Shown: piece by piece, positions 48,147 to 57,752 of the stretch
Layout: every line of letters starts with the position of its first letter
Numbering within the stretch: position 1 is the stretch's first letter
Source: Lysobacteraceae bacterium NML91-0213
GTDB lineage: Bacteria; Pseudomonadota; Gammaproteobacteria; Xanthomonadales; Xanthomonadaceae
Assembly (NCBI GenBank): GCA_002798175.1
Contig: NWQL01000004.1
Coordinates: forward strand, 240,887-304,886
Length of the DNA stretch: 64,000 nt
Reading direction: 5' to 3'
The notes under the pieces: model-generated
Databases searched by the model: none
Told to the model about the DNA's origin: nothing
What the model saw: the letters and a program-made list of their open reading frames with translations, nothing else
Program-made: the position numbers and the translations under genes

Positions 48147-50237
48147 TCATGCGGAGGCGTAGCGCGATGCGCTGCCGATCCAGCGTTCGACCAGGCGGTC
48201 GGCCAGCGTTGGCGACGCGGCCTGCAGGTGCTCGGCGATGGCGTGCACCTGCGGCAGCAGTGCGGCATCGCGCACGAGATCGGCCACCCGGAAGCCGGCA
48301 ACGCCGGTCTGGCGCGTTCCCAGCAGCTCGCCGGGCCCACGCAGTTCCAGGTCACGCTCGGCGATCACGAAGCCATCGCTGGTTTCGCGCATCGTCGCCA
48401 GCCGCTGGCGGGCAAGCATCGACAACGGCGGCTGGTACAGCAGCACGCAGGTCGATGCCGCGGCGCCGCGCCCCACCCGCCCGCGCAACTGGTGCAGCTG
48501 CGCCAGCCCCAGCCGCTCGGCATTCTCGACGATCATCAGCGATGCGTTGGGCACGTCCACGCCGACCTCGATCACCGTGGTCGCCACCAGCAGTCCCAGC
48601 GCGCCGTCCTTGAACGCACGCATGACCGCCTGCTTCTCCGCCGGCTTCATCCGCCCGTGTACCAGCCCGACCTCGACCCCCGGCAGCGCGTCGCGCAGGG
48701 CCTCGAACGTGCTCTGCGCGGCCTGCGCCACCACCTCGTCGCTGTCGTCGATCAGCGTGCACACCCAGTAGGCCTGGCGCCCTTCGGAGCAGGCCGCGCG
48801 GATGCGTTCCACCAGTTCCGGGCGGCGTTGGCCGCTCAGCACGACCGTCTGCACCGGCGTGCGGCCCGGCGGCAGCTCGTCGATCGCCGACACGTCCAGA
48901 TCGGCGTAGGCCGACATCGCCAGCGTGCGCGGAATCGGCGTGGCGGTCATGACCAGCTGGTGCGGCACCAGGCCGCCGTCGCCGCCCTTGTCGCGCAGGG
49001 CAAGCCGCTGGTGCACGCCGAAGCGGTGCTGCTCGTCGACGATCGCAAGGCCGAGGCGGTGGAAGCTCACGCCTTCCTGCATCAATGCGTGGGTGCCGAC
49101 CACCAGCCGTGCGCGGCCATCGGCGATTGCTTCGATCGCGCGCGAGCGTGCACGCCCGGTCACCTTGCCGGCCAGCCACGCGACCTCGATGCCGAGCGGC
49201 TGCAGCCAGCCGCGCAGGCTCACGTAATGCTGCTCGGCCAGCAGTTCGGTCGGCGCGGCCAGCGCCGCCTGCGCCCCCGCCTCGATCGCCTGCAGCGCGG
49301 CAAGCGCGGCGACCACGGTCTTGCCGGAGCCGACGTCGCCCTGCACCAGCCGCAACATCGGCCGCGGCCGGCCCAGGTCTTCGCGGATCTGCGCGTACAC
49401 GCGCTCCTGCGCGCCGGTCAGCGCGAACGGCAGCGTCGCGCGCAGGCGATCGACGAGCGCACCGTCTCCCCGGCACACCGGCGCGCCATGCTGCTGCAGG
49501 GCGATGCGTTGGCGGCGCAGGCTGAGGTGGTGGGCCAGCAGCTCCTCGATCGCCAGCCGTTGCTGCGCAGGATGGGTGCCTGCCGAAAGTGCCGCGAGGT
49601 CGGTGTCGGGAGGCGGGCGATGCACAGTGAGCAAGGCATCGCGCAGGCTCGGCGCATTGCCGCGCAGGGTCGGCGGCAGCAGGTCGAGGATCGCGTCGGC
49701 GGGCAGGCGGTCCAGCGCCTGGCGGATGAGCTTGCGCAACACGGCGGGCCCCACGCCCTCGATCTGCGGATACACCGGTTCCAGGTCCGCGTCGAGGACG
49801 CCTGCCTCGCCCCCATCGATCACCCGGTAGCTCGGATGCACGATCTCCAGCCCGTGCTGGCCGGGACGCGGCGTGCCATAGGCACGTACGCGCGTGCCGA
49901 CCGCGAACTGCGCCACCTGGGCCGCGCGGAAATGGAAGAAGCGCAGCACCAGAGTGCCGCGCGAGTCGTCGCCCAGTGCCACGCGCAGCAGCGGCCGATA
50001 GCGGAAACCGCTCTCGACCGCCTCGACCACGCCCTCGACCTGCGCCGGCACCCCTGCCTGCAGGTGTGCGATCGACGTCAACCGGGTGCGGTCCTCGTAC
50101 TGGCGCGGCAGGTGCAGCCACAGGTCCTGCAGGGTCACGATGCCGCGCGCGGCGAGTTTCGCCGCGGTGCGCTCGCCGACCCCCGACAGCGTGGTCAGTT
50201 GGATGTGCGCGGGGTCGGCTGCGTGTGCCGCTGCCAC
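48147..50237 (-). CDS. recG: ATP-dependent DNA helicase RecG
   Basis: A 696-residue branch-migration and fork-regression helicase. An N-terminal wedge/OB domain (about 15-165; LTTLSGVGERTAAKLAARG) precedes the helicase domains with Walker A GDVGSGKT, motif Ia AAPTELLAEQH, DEQH at VDEQHRF, motif III TATPIPRTL, motif IV-VI RPELVERI, TTVIEVGVDVPNASLMIVENAERLGLAQLHQLRGRVGRG (in parts). No Met codon opens this frame near the natural start; I use the GTG at 50237, which gives MAAAHAADPAHIQL and lies 12 bases after the ridA stop. The start is the least certain part. Confidence 0.94.
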   Translation of the reverse strand: MAAAHAADPAHIQLTTLSGVGERTAAKLAARGIVTLQDLWLHLPRQYEDRTRLTSIAHLQAGVPAQVEGVVEAVESGFRYRPLLRVALGDDSRGTLVLRFFHFRAAQVAQFAVGTRVRAYGTPRPGQHGLEIVHPSYRVIDGGEAGVLDADLEPVYPQIEGVGPAVLRKLIRQALDRLPADAILDLLPPTLRGNAPSLRDALLTVHRPPPDTDLAALSAGTHPAQQRLAIEELLAHHLSLRRQRIALQQHGAPVCRGDGALVDRLRATLPFALTGAQERVYAQIREDLGRPRPMLRLVQGDVGSGKTVVAALAALQAIEAGAQAALAAPTELLAEQHYVSLRGWLQPLGIEVAWLAGKVTGRARSRAIEAIADGRARLVVGTHALMQEGVSFHRLGLAIVDEQHRFGVHQRLALRDKGGDGGLVPHQLVMTATPIPRTLAMSAYADLDVSAIDELPPGRTPVQTVVLSGQRRPELVERIRAACSEGRQAYWVCTLIDDSDEVVAQAAQSTFEALRDALPGVEVGLVHGRMKPAEKQAVMRAFKDGALGLLVATTVIEVGVDVPNASLMIVENAERLGLAQLHQLRGRVGRGAAASTCVLLYQPPLSMLARQRLATMRETSDGFVIAERDLELRGPGELLGTRQTGVAGFRVADLVRDAALLPQVHAIAEHLQAASPTLADRLVERWIGSASRYASA

Positions 50238-50248
50238 GACGAAACCGG

Positions 50249-50641
50249 TCAGCCGGCCTGGCGCAGCACCAGGATCGCATCGACCTCGAACGCCGCGCCC
50301 TTGGGCAGCGCCGAGACCTCGATCGTCGAACGCGCCGGATACGGGGCCGCGAACACCTCGGCCATCACCGCGTTGACCGCGGCGAAGTCCCCGAGATCGG
50401 TGAGGTAGAGCCCGACGCGCACGACGTCGTCGAGGCTGCCGCCCGCCGCCGCACACACCTCGCGAAGGTTCGCGAACGCCTGCCGTGCCTGCGCCCCGAT
50501 GCCGCCGTCGACCAGGTCGCCGGTGGCCGGATCGAGGGGAATCTGGCCGGACACGAACACCGTGTCGCCGGCCCGCGTGGCCTGCGAGTACGGGCCGATG
50601 GCAGCGGGAGCGCGGTCGGTGCTGACGGGAGTGCGGGGCAT
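50249..50641 (-). CDS. ridA: RidA family reactive intermediate deaminase
   Basis: 130 residues of the YjgF/YER057c/UK114 family, hydrolysing 2-aminoacrylate and related enamines that damage PLP enzymes. The fold markers are APAAIGPYSQATRAGDTVFVSGQ, GGIGAQARQAFANL, and the C-terminal signature PYPARSTIEVSALPKGA with the active-site Arg. The ATG giving MPRTPVSTDRAP has GGAAGAG upstream and is preferred over an ATG four codons earlier. It lies between spoT (67 bp) and recG, the usual neighbour set. Confidence 0.95.
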   Translation of the reverse strand: MPRTPVSTDRAPAAIGPYSQATRAGDTVFVSGQIPLDPATGDLVDGGIGAQARQAFANLREVCAAAGGSLDDVVRVGLYLTDLGDFAAVNAVMAEVFAAPYPARSTIEVSALPKGAAFEVDAILVLRQAG

Positions 50642-50708
50642 GGTCTCTTCCACGGTGAAATGACAGCGGATTCTACCCGCCGACCGCGCGGTGCCGCCCG
50701 CCGGCCGG

Positions 50709-52871
50709 TTACAGCCGCTGTACCCCGTGCACCACGTTGAGTCTGCGGATCCGGCGTATCACGTCGGCCAGGTGCTTGCGGTCGCGCACCTCGATCGAGA
50801 AGCGGATCGCCGCCACATTGCTGTCGCGCTCGAGGTACTCCACGCCATCGATGTTGGAATCCACCTGCGCGACCGCCGCCGCCACCTGGGCCAGCACGCC
50901 CGGCCGGTTCGCCACCTCGATGCGCAGCGCCACGCTGAAATCGCCGGAGACTTCCCGGTCCCAGCCGATGTCGACCCAGCGTTCCGGCCACTTGCGGTAT
51001 TCGGCCACGTTCGGGCACTCGACCCGGTGCACCACGATGCCCTTGCCCGCGGTGTGGTAGCCCATGATCTCGTCGCCGGGAATCGGCATGCAGCAGTTGG
51101 CGAAGGTGATCACCCCGCGCTCGCTGCCGGTGATCAGGATCTTGTCGAAGTTGCGGCTGCCGTCGCGGCCACCCTGCCCGCCCGACTGCGCAAGCGCATG
51201 CGCGACCTGCGATGGCATCCGGTTGCCAAGCGCGATGTCGGCCAGCAGCGCTTCCAGCCGCGGGTGGCGCGACTCGCCCAGGTACGCCTCCAGCCGTGCC
51301 GGCGGCACCCGCTCCAGCGAGCTGCCGAGGTCCTCCAGCGCGCGGTCGAGCATGCGGTGGCCGAGCTGCACGGCGTCCTCGTGCTCGAGCTGCTTGAGCT
51401 GCTGGCGGATCGCGGTGCGCGCCTTGCTGGTGACCACGAACTCCAGCCACTGCGGCTTGGGCAGCGCCGAGCGCGCGGTGATGATCTCGGTCTGCTGCCC
51501 GCTGACCAGCTTGGTGCGCAGCGGCACCAGCTTGCGGTCGACGCGCGCGGCCACCGCGTGGTTGCCCACATCGGTGTGCACCGCATACGCGAAATCCAGC
51601 GCGGTGGCATTGCGCGGCAGCGACAGGATGTCGCCCTTCGGGGTGAACAGGTAGACCTCGTCGGGGAACAGGTCGACCTTGACGTTCTCGAGGAATTCCA
51701 GCGACGAGCCGGTGGCGCGCTGCGACTCCAGCAGGTTGGCGATCCACGAATGCGCGCGGGTCTGTGCGCTGGTGGGCGCGCCGCCGTGCTTGTAGGCCCA
51801 GTGCGCGGCGATGCCGCGCTCGGCGATCAGGTCCATCTCCTCGGTGCGGATCTGCACCTCGATCGGCGAGCCATACGGCCCGAACAGCACCGTATGCAGC
51901 GACTGGTAGCCGTTCGCCTTGGGAATCGCGATGAAGTCGCGGAAGCGGCCATCGAGCGGCTTGTAGACGGAATGCGCGACGCCCAGCGCGTGGTAGCAGT
52001 CCGCCACCGAGCGCACGATGATGCGGAAGCCGAACACGTCCATCACCTGGTCGAAGGTCTTTCCCTCGTTCTGCATCTTGTTGTAGATGCTCCAGGGCGA
52101 TTTCACCCGGCTCACCAGCCGGTACTCGAGGCCTTCGTTGGCCAGCCGCTGGGCCAGCTGTGCCTCGATCGTCGACAGCGCCTCGCGGCGCACCAGCGGT
52201 TGCGCGTTGATGCGCTTGCGCAGCACCGAATGGCGCATCGGATGCAGGGCGCTGAAACCCAGGTCCTGCAGTTCCGACTTGATCAGGTTCATGCCCAGCC
52301 GCTGCGCGATCGGCGCGTACACCTCGAGCGTCTCGCGGGCGATGCGCTCGCGCGCGGCGGTCGACTGCGCACCGAGCGTGCGCATGTTGTGCAGGCGGTC
52401 GGCGAGCTTGATCAGGATGACGCGCAGGTCGCGCGCCATCGCCAGCATCATCTTGCGGAAGCTCTCCGCGGCGGCTTCCTGGCGGTTGCTGAACTGCAGT
52501 TTGTCGAGCTTGGTGACGCCCTCGACGAGTTCGGCCACCTGTTCGCCGAAACCGTCGGCAAGCTCCGCGCGGGTAAGCGGGGTATCCTCGATGGTGTCGT
52601 GCAGGATCGCCGCGACCAGGGTTTCCAGGTCGACGTTCTGCTCGGCAAGCACCACCGCCACCGCCACCGGGTGGGTGATATAGGGCTCGCCGGACTTGCG
52701 GAACTGCCCCTCGTGCGCGCGCGCGCCCACCGCCCAGGCGCGGCGCAGCACCTGGCGCTGCGCGTCATCGAGATACGGCACGGCGCGTTCGAGCACGCGC
52801 ATGTACTCGGGCACGGCGTCGTCTGGCGGCACCGCGACCGGAGCAGCGTGGCTGGAAACCGGGGACATCAT
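50709..52871 (-). CDS. spoT: Bifunctional (p)ppGpp synthetase/hydrolase SpoT
   Basis: 720 residues controlling the alarmone (p)ppGpp. The hydrolase HD domain is intact (H67 in THPVA, H91-D92, E95-D96 in AILHDTIEDT). A synthetase domain follows (VSRVKSPWSIYNKM, VMDVFGFRII, YGSPIEVQIRTEEMD), then TGS (VYLFTPKGDILSLPRNATALDFAYAVHT in parts), a zinc-finger-like helical/CC region (FANCCMPIPGDEIMGY) and a C-terminal ACT domain (VEVANRPGVLAQVA). The retained HD residues favour a hydrolase-competent enzyme. Follows rpoZ 156 bp downstream with the rpoZ terminator between. Confidence 0.96.
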   Translation of the reverse strand: MMSPVSSHAAPVAVPPDDAVPEYMRVLERAVPYLDDAQRQVLRRAWAVGARAHEGQFRKSGEPYITHPVAVAVVLAEQNVDLETLVAAILHDTIEDTPLTRAELADGFGEQVAELVEGVTKLDKLQFSNRQEAAAESFRKMMLAMARDLRVILIKLADRLHNMRTLGAQSTAARERIARETLEVYAPIAQRLGMNLIKSELQDLGFSALHPMRHSVLRKRINAQPLVRREALSTIEAQLAQRLANEGLEYRLVSRVKSPWSIYNKMQNEGKTFDQVMDVFGFRIIVRSVADCYHALGVAHSVYKPLDGRFRDFIAIPKANGYQSLHTVLFGPYGSPIEVQIRTEEMDLIAERGIAAHWAYKHGGAPTSAQTRAHSWIANLLESQRATGSSLEFLENVKVDLFPDEVYLFTPKGDILSLPRNATALDFAYAVHTDVGNHAVAARVDRKLVPLRTKLVSGQQTEIITARSALPKPQWLEFVVTSKARTAIRQQLKQLEHEDAVQLGHRMLDRALEDLGSSLERVPPARLEAYLGESRHPRLEALLADIALGNRMPSQVAHALAQSGGQGGRDGSRNFDKILITGSERGVITFANCCMPIPGDEIMGYHTAGKGIVVHRVECPNVAEYRKWPERWVDIGWDREVSGDFSVALRIEVANRPGVLAQVAAAVAQVDSNIDGVEYLERDSNVAAIRFSIEVRDRKHLADVIRRIRRLNVVHGVQRL

Positions 52872-52963
52872 CGAGGAAGCCTAGGCGAAAAGCCCGCGGA
52901 TGGGGAAGCCTCGGAGACGCCCACGCATGCGATACCGAGGATGCGAGCACCGCCGAAACGCGA

Positions 52964-52987
52964 ACGGCCCCGCTTTCGCGGAGCCGT
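52964..52987 (-). terminator. Terminator after rpoZ
   Basis: A 10-bp stem with one G-U pair on the minus strand (ACGGCTCCGC with GCGGGGCCGT) and a GAAA tetraloop, 41 bp past the rpoZ stop. The tail TCGCGTTTCGG is short of T residues, so some read-through into spoT is likely. Confidence 0.65.
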
Positions 52988-53027
52988 CCCGGTCGATCAG
53001 GCGCCCGGCATCACCGGGCGGCCGCGA

Positions 53028-53330
53028 TCAGAGGTCGTCGCCCTTGGCGAGATCCTCGTCGGCCACCACTTCGGCGGCAGCCCACTCCAGCGCCTCGCGC
53101 TCCTTGCGCTCGCGCTCGGCCTTGTCCACGGCCTCGATGTAGTCGTTGTCGATGCGACGCGCGGCGATCTCGCGCAGGGCGAGCACCGTCGGCTTGTCGT
53201 CGTTCTCGCGGTTGTCGAGCTGCGACTCCACGCCGTTGGCCAGCTGGCGCGCGCGCTTGGCGGCCATCATGACCAGTTCGAAACGGTTGTCGACCACCTG
53301 CAGGCAGTCTTCGACGGTGATGCGCGCCAT
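53028..53330 (-). CDS. rpoZ: RNA polymerase omega subunit
   Basis: 100 residues helping assemble RNA polymerase and, in proteobacteria, forming part of a (p)ppGpp site. The signature [30 protein letters not shown] (residues 1-30, quoted by position) is unmistakable, followed by [13 protein letters not shown]. The ATG at 53330 is the family start; the open frame extends 24 codons further as leader. It has its own promoter (TTGCGG-18-TAGAAT) and sits between gmk and spoT as in other gammaproteobacteria. Confidence 0.97.
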   Translation of the reverse strand: MARITVEDCLQVVDNRFELVMMAAKRARQLANGVESQLDNRENDDKPTVLALREIAARRIDNDYIEAVDKAERERKEREALEWAAAEVVADEDLAKGDDL

Positions 53331-53385
53331 GGGGGCTCCCGGCGACCGCGCGGGCCGCTCGTTCAAAGGGGTGACAGGACCGCGG

Positions 53386-53415
53386 ATTCTACCGTCCTGC
53401 AATAGATCGCCGCAA
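53386..53415 (-). promoter_or_regulatory. rpoZ: Predicted promoter of rpoZ
   Basis: TTGCGG (53410-53415) and TAGAAT (53386-53391) on the minus strand, 18 bases apart. It lies in the gap between gmk and rpoZ and predicts a leader of about 50 bases. Confidence 0.55.
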
Positions 53416-53431
53416 GCGGGTGCTTTACGAA

Positions 53432-54064
53432 TCAGTCACTTGCGGCGACGTTGTCGGCCAGCAGGGCCTCGATCAGGGCGTGATGGCGCTGCGCCTGCTG
53501 GGCACACCGCAGGCGGCTGGCGGTGAATACGGCGCACAGTTCATCCACCGCGGCATCGAAGTCCTCGTTGACCACCACGTAGTCGAACTCGTGGAAATGC
53601 GACATCTCCTCGCGCGCAGCCGCCAGCCGCCGGGCGATGACCTCGTCGCTGTCCTGGCCGCGCTTGCGCATGCGCTGTTCCAGCGCCTCGCGCGACGGCG
53701 GGAGGATGAACACGCTCACCGCTTCCGGCACCTTGTCGCGCACCTGCCGCGCACCCTGCCAGTCGATCTCGAGCAGCACGTCGTGGCCGGCCGCCAGCTG
53801 GGGCTCCACCGACTGCCGCGCAGTGCCCTTCCAGTCGCCGTGCACGCGTGCGCACTCGAAGAATTCGCCGGCCTGGATCATCGCTTCGAACTCGGCGGCA
53901 TCGATGAAGTGATAGTGCTCGGCATGCCGCTCACCGGGCCGCGGCGGGCGCGAGGTGAACGAGATCGACAGGCGGATGGCCGGATCGCGCGCCAGGCAGG
54001 CGTTGACCAGGCTGGACTTCCCGGCGCCCGAAGGCGCCGCGACGATGAACAGCGTGCCGCGCAT
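53432..54064 (-). CDS. gmk: Guanylate kinase
   Basis: Phosphorylates GMP to GDP with ATP, 210 residues. The P-loop is [14 protein letters not shown] (about 7-20), the GMP-binding part is [17 protein letters not shown], and the lid and [12 protein letters not shown] segments are present. I use the ATG giving [16 protein letters not shown] because GGGAG lies nine bases upstream; an ATG six codons earlier (MREPRL) is the alternative. Downstream of yicC by 60 bp, in the conserved yicC-gmk-rpoZ-spoT order. Confidence 0.95.
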   Translation of the reverse strand: MRGTLFIVAAPSGAGKSSLVNACLARDPAIRLSISFTSRPPRPGERHAEHYHFIDAAEFEAMIQAGEFFECARVHGDWKGTARQSVEPQLAAGHDVLLEIDWQGARQVRDKVPEAVSVFILPPSREALEQRMRKRGQDSDEVIARRLAAAREEMSHFHEFDYVVVNEDFDAAVDELCAVFTASRLRCAQQAQRHHALIEALLADNVAASD

Positions 54065-54124
54065 CAGCCGCGGCTCCCGCATGGCCGGCCCACGCGATGC
54101 GCTGCCGACAGCAATCGTCCGTGG

Positions 54125-54985
54125 CTATTCAATGTTCTGCACCTGTTCGCGGATCTGGTCGATCAGCACCTTCAGCTCGACCGCGGCCTGCGACGTGCGA
54201 CGGTCGACCGACTTCGAGCCCAGGGTGTTGGCTTCCCGGTTGAACTCCTGCAGCAGGAAGTCCAGCCGCCGTCCGACCGGTTCGCGCTGGGCAAGCACGC
54301 GGCGGATCTCGTCGATGTGGCTGGCGAGGCGGTCGAGCTCCTCGTCGACATCGAGCTTCTGCAGGGCAAGCACCAGCTCCTGCTCGAGGCGACCCGGGTC
54401 GAGCGGCTGCGGCAGGTCGGCCAGGCGGGTTTCCAGGCGCAGGCGCTGACCCTCGCGGATCGCGGGCACCAGCGTGCGCACCTCGCCGGCAATGCGTTCG
54501 ATGCCATCCACGCGTTCCGCGATCGCCGCCTGCAGCTTGGCGCCTTCGCGCTCGCGCGCGACGACGAAATCATCGAGCACGGTATCCAGCAACGACAGCG
54601 CCGCGGCCTGCATCGCCTCGGTATCGACCGCGCGGGCCTGCAGCACCCCGGGCACCTGCAGCAGTTCGGCCAGGCCGGTGTTGAGGCCGGGAAAGCGCGA
54701 TTGCAGCGACGCCGCCAGTGTCGCCAGCTGGTCGAGCACCGCCTCGTTGAGTTCGAGCTGCCCGCTGGCGTCGCCGTTGCGCAGGCGCATGGCGAGGTCC
54801 ACCTTGCCCCGCGACAGCCGTGCCGAGACGCGCTCGCGCAACAGGGGCTCCAGCGCGCGCAGCTCGTCGGGGAGGCGCGTGCCGACCTCCAGGTAGCGGT
54901 GGTTGACCGCGCGCAGCTCGCAACCGAGCGTGCCCCAGGGGGTCGTGCGCTCGCCGGCGGCGAAGGCGGTCATGCTGCGGATCAT
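54125..54985 (-). CDS. yicC: YicC family endoribonuclease
   Basis: 286 residues: YicC-like N-terminal domain ([43 protein letters not shown] in parts) and the DUF1732 C-terminal domain ([26 protein letters not shown]). E. coli YicC is an endoribonuclease that degrades certain small RNAs. A TATACT -10 box lies 29 bases before the ATG, so the leader is very short. The frame is open for another 310 codons upstream, but that is the shadow of rph. Confidence 0.93.
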   Translation of the reverse strand: MIRSMTAFAAGERTTPWGTLGCELRAVNHRYLEVGTRLPDELRALEPLLRERVSARLSRGKVDLAMRLRNGDASGQLELNEAVLDQLATLAASLQSRFPGLNTGLAELLQVPGVLQARAVDTEAMQAAALSLLDTVLDDFVVAREREGAKLQAAIAERVDGIERIAGEVRTLVPAIREGQRLRLETRLADLPQPLDPGRLEQELVLALQKLDVDEELDRLASHIDEIRRVLAQREPVGRRLDFLLQEFNREANTLGSKSVDRRTSQAAVELKVLIDQIREQVQNIE

Positions 54986-55013
54986 GCGGTCGGCGGGTTT
55001 GCGGCGGGCGTGC

Positions 55014-55019
55014 AGTATA
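55014..55019 (-). promoter_or_regulatory. yicC: -10 box for yicC
   Basis: TATACT on the minus strand, 29 bases before the yicC ATG. Back-to-back with the rph -10 (55063-55068), the two promoters share a 44-bp gap. Confidence 0.5.
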
Positions 55020-55062
55020 GGGCAGGCCCGCACGCCGCCCGGGGCAGCGGCGGCACCCCTGC

Positions 55063-55068
55063 TAGACT
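55063..55068 (+). promoter_or_regulatory. rph: -10 box for rph
   Basis: TAGACT 29 bases before the rph ATG. No convincing -35 upstream. The geometry mirrors the yicC box on the other strand. Confidence 0.4.
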
Positions 55069-55096
55069 GCCGCGCCCGCATCGCCGCGAGCTTTCC

Positions 55097-55828
55097 ATGA
55101 CCGATACCGTCACCCGTCCCAGCGGCCGCCTGCCCACGCAACTGCGCGAGGTGCGCATCGAGCGCGGCTTTACCCGGCATGCGGAAGGTTCGGTGCTGGT
55201 GTCGTTCGGCGAGACCCGCGTGCTGTGCACCGCCAGCGTGGAGAACCGCGTGCCGGGCTTTCTGCGCGGCAAGGGCGAAGGCTGGGTCACCGCCGAATAC
55301 GGCATGCTGCCGCGCGCCACCAATACCCGCAACGATCGCGAGGCCGCGCGTGGCAAGCAGGGCGGCCGCACGCTGGAGATCCAGCGCCTGATCGGCCGCA
55401 CCCTGCGTGCCTGCGTGAACCGCGCAGCGCTCGGCGAGCGCACCATCACCCTCGACTGCGATGTGCTGCAGGCCGATGGCGGCACCCGCACCGCCGCGAT
55501 CACCGGCGCCTACGTGGCACTGGTCGACGCGGTGCGCTGGCTGCAGAAGCGCCGCGAGATCAGTCGCGACCCGGTGGTGGGCGCAGTGGCCGCGGTGTCG
55601 GTCGGGATCTACCGTGGCGTGCCGGTGCTCGACCTCGACTACGCCGAGGACAGCGCCTGCGACACCGACATGAACGTGGTGATGAACGACGGCGGCGGGT
55701 TCATCGAGCTGCAGGGCACCGCGGAAGGCCACGCCTTCCGCCGCGACGAGCTCGACGCACTGCTCGGCCTGGCCGAGGCCGGCATCCGTGAACTGTTCGC
55801 GCTGCAGCAGGAAGCACTGGCGCGATGA
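55097..55828 (+). CDS. rph: Ribonuclease PH
   Basis: 243 residues trimming the 3' ends of tRNA precursors by phosphorolysis, active as a hexamer. Family blocks: [32 protein letters not shown] in parts, [16 protein letters not shown], the RNA-binding [24 protein letters not shown] (in parts), and [17 protein letters not shown] with the phosphate-binding site. Full length, unlike the frameshifted E. coli K-12 copy. Its stop overlaps the rdgB ATG (ATGA). Confidence 0.97.
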   Translation: MTDTVTRPSGRLPTQLREVRIERGFTRHAEGSVLVSFGETRVLCTASVENRVPGFLRGKGEGWVTAEYGMLPRATNTRNDREAARGKQGGRTLEIQRLIGRTLRACVNRAALGERTITLDCDVLQADGGTRTAAITGAYVALVDAVRWLQKRREISRDPVVGAVAAVSVGIYRGVPVLDLDYAEDSACDTDMNVVMNDGGGFIELQGTAEGHAFRRDELDALLGLAEAGIRELFALQQEALAR

Positions 55829-56439
55829 GCACGCCGCGGCGCCTGGTGCTGGCCAGCGGCAACCGCGGCAAGCTCGCGGAACTGCAGGCGCTGCTGGGCG
55901 CGGACGGGTTCGCACTCTCGGTGCAGGCCGACCACGGCGTCGACGATGTCGAGGAAACCGGCCTCAGCTTCGTCGAGAACGCCCTGCTCAAGGCCCGCCA
56001 TGCGGCGCGGGCGGCCGGGTTGCCGGCACTGGGCGACGACTCCGGGCTGTGCGTCGATGCGCTCGACGGCGCCCCGGGCCTGTACTCGGCCCGCTATGCG
56101 GGCGTACACGGTGACGCCGCCGCCAACAATGCAAAGCTCCTCGACGCCTTGCGCGACGTCCCCGCGCACGCGCGCACGGCGCGCTTCTGCTGCGTGCTGG
56201 TGCTGGTCCGCCACGCCGATGATCCGCAACCGCTGATCGCCGAAGGCCTCTGGGAAGGCCGGGTGCTCGAGGCCCCGCGCGGTGAACACGGCTTCGGCTA
56301 CGACCCGCTGTTTCTCGACCCCGACACCGGCCTGAGCGCTGCCGAACTGGCGCCCACGGTCAAGAACCGCATCAGCCATCGTGGCCGCGCGCTCGCGGTC
56401 CTGCGCGAGCGGATCGCCAGCGCCCTGCCTCTGGCCTGA
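55825..56439 (+). CDS. rdgB: Non-canonical purine NTP pyrophosphatase (RdgB/HAM1)
   Basis: A 204-residue house-cleaning enzyme hydrolysing ITP, dITP and XTP to monophosphates. Motifs: [18 protein letters not shown] (7-24), the acidic [42 protein letters not shown] (in parts) and the C-terminal [11 protein letters not shown] and ISHRGRAL. Translationally coupled to rph. Confidence 0.96.
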   Translation: MSTPRRLVLASGNRGKLAELQALLGADGFALSVQADHGVDDVEETGLSFVENALLKARHAARAAGLPALGDDSGLCVDALDGAPGLYSARYAGVHGDAAANNAKLLDALRDVPAHARTARFCCVLVLVRHADDPQPLIAEGLWEGRVLEAPRGEHGFGYDPLFLDPDTGLSAAELAPTVKNRISHRGRALAVLRERIASALPLA

Positions 56440-56510
56440 AGCCGGTCTTCCGGCCGCGCCATCCGCCCCCATATCGTGACCACGTGCCGCCCGGCGCAGA
56501 CACCCTCGCA

Positions 56511-57677
56511 ATGCTGACCACCCCGCCCCTGTCGCTGTACGTGCACCTGCCCTGGTGCGTGCGCAAATGCCCGTACTGCGATTTCAATTCGCACCAGCCG
56601 CGTGGCGGCACGCCGCCGTTCGGCGCCTATGTCGATGCCCTGCTGGCCGATCTCGACCAGGACCTGCCGCTGGTCTGGGGCCGGCCCGTGCATTCGGTGT
56701 TCTTCGGCGGCGGCACGCCCAGCCTGTTCCCGGCCGCGGAGATCGACCGCTTCCTGCAGGGCGCGGCGGCCCGGCTGCGCTTCGCCCCCGGGCTGGAGAT
56801 CACCCTGGAGGCGAACCCGGGCACCGCCGAACACGGGCGCTTCGAGGATTACCGGGCTGCCGGCGTCAACCGCGTCAGTTTCGGCATCCAGAGCTTCGAC
56901 GATGGCTGCCTGCAGCGGCTTGGGCGCATCCACGACAGTGCCGAGGCCGACCACGCGGTGAAGCTGGCGCAGGATGCCGGCCTCGACAACCTCAACCTCG
57001 ACCTGATGTACGCGCTGCCCGGGCAGGACCTGGCGATGGCGGCCAGCGACGTCGAGCGGGCGGTGGCGCTGCGGCCGGCGCACATCTCCCACTACCAGCT
57101 CACGCTGGAGCCGAACACGCTGTTTGCCGCACGACCGCCGGAGCGCATGCCCGACGATGATCTCGCCTGGGACATGCAGGAACGCTGCCAGGCGCTGCTG
57201 GCCGATGCCGGCTATGCGCAGTACGAAGTCTCGGCCTACGCGCAGCCGGGCCGGCAGTGCGCGCACAACCTCAATTATTGGCGGTTTGGCGACTACCTGG
57301 GCATTGGCGCCGGCGCGCACGGCAAGATCACCCTCGGCCACGACCAGACGATCCTGCGCCGCTGGAAGCAACGCCATCCGACTGCGTGGCTGGCGAGCGC
57401 CGGCACGCCGGCGGGCATTGGCGGCGATGACCGCATCGCGCCTGCGCGACGGCCGTTCGAATACATGCTCAACGCCCTGCGCCTGCTGGAGGGCTTCCGT
57501 CTCGAGCACTTCGAGGCCTGCACCGGGCTGCCCCGCACCGCCATTGCCGGGCCGCTGGCGGATGCCGTGGATCGCGGTTGGCTGGAAGCCCGCGACGGGC
57601 GCATACTGCCGACGGCGCTGGGGGGGCGCTTCGGCAATGACGTCATCCAGCTGTTCATGGACGAAGACGGCGACTGA
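56511..57677 (+). CDS. hemW: Radical SAM heme chaperone HemW
   Basis: 388 residues. The radical SAM cluster motif is C16-x3-C20-x2-C23 in WCVRKCPYCDFN. Next come the SAM-binding FFGGGTPSLF, EANPGT, RVSFGIQSFDDGCLQRLGR, the NLDLMYALPGQ block and a C-terminal HemN-like domain (FEYMLNALRL). HemW-type proteins bind heme and pass it to haemoproteins, and are not coproporphyrinogen oxidases; the motif and neighbourhood next to rdgB support HemW. I start at the ATG at 56511; a GTG 9 codons earlier is possible but unneeded. Confidence 0.94.
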   Translation: MLTTPPLSLYVHLPWCVRKCPYCDFNSHQPRGGTPPFGAYVDALLADLDQDLPLVWGRPVHSVFFGGGTPSLFPAAEIDRFLQGAAARLRFAPGLEITLEANPGTAEHGRFEDYRAAGVNRVSFGIQSFDDGCLQRLGRIHDSAEADHAVKLAQDAGLDNLNLDLMYALPGQDLAMAASDVERAVALRPAHISHYQLTLEPNTLFAARPPERMPDDDLAWDMQERCQALLADAGYAQYEVSAYAQPGRQCAHNLNYWRFGDYLGIGAGAHGKITLGHDQTILRRWKQRHPTAWLASAGTPAGIGGDDRIAPARRPFEYMLNALRLLEGFRLEHFEACTGLPRTAIAGPLADAVDRGWLEARDGRILPTALGGRFGNDVIQLFMDEDGD

Positions 57678-57752
57678 GCGTGGGCCGCATGCTGGCGGCC
57701 CATGCCGCGGCGTGGTAAGAACGGTGACAGACGTCACACTCCGGAGAGCCGC

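Noticed and set aside
54986-55915. Long upstream extension of the yicC frame opposite rph
   Set aside because: YicC homologs begin MIRSMTAF; a TATACT box lies between the two genes.
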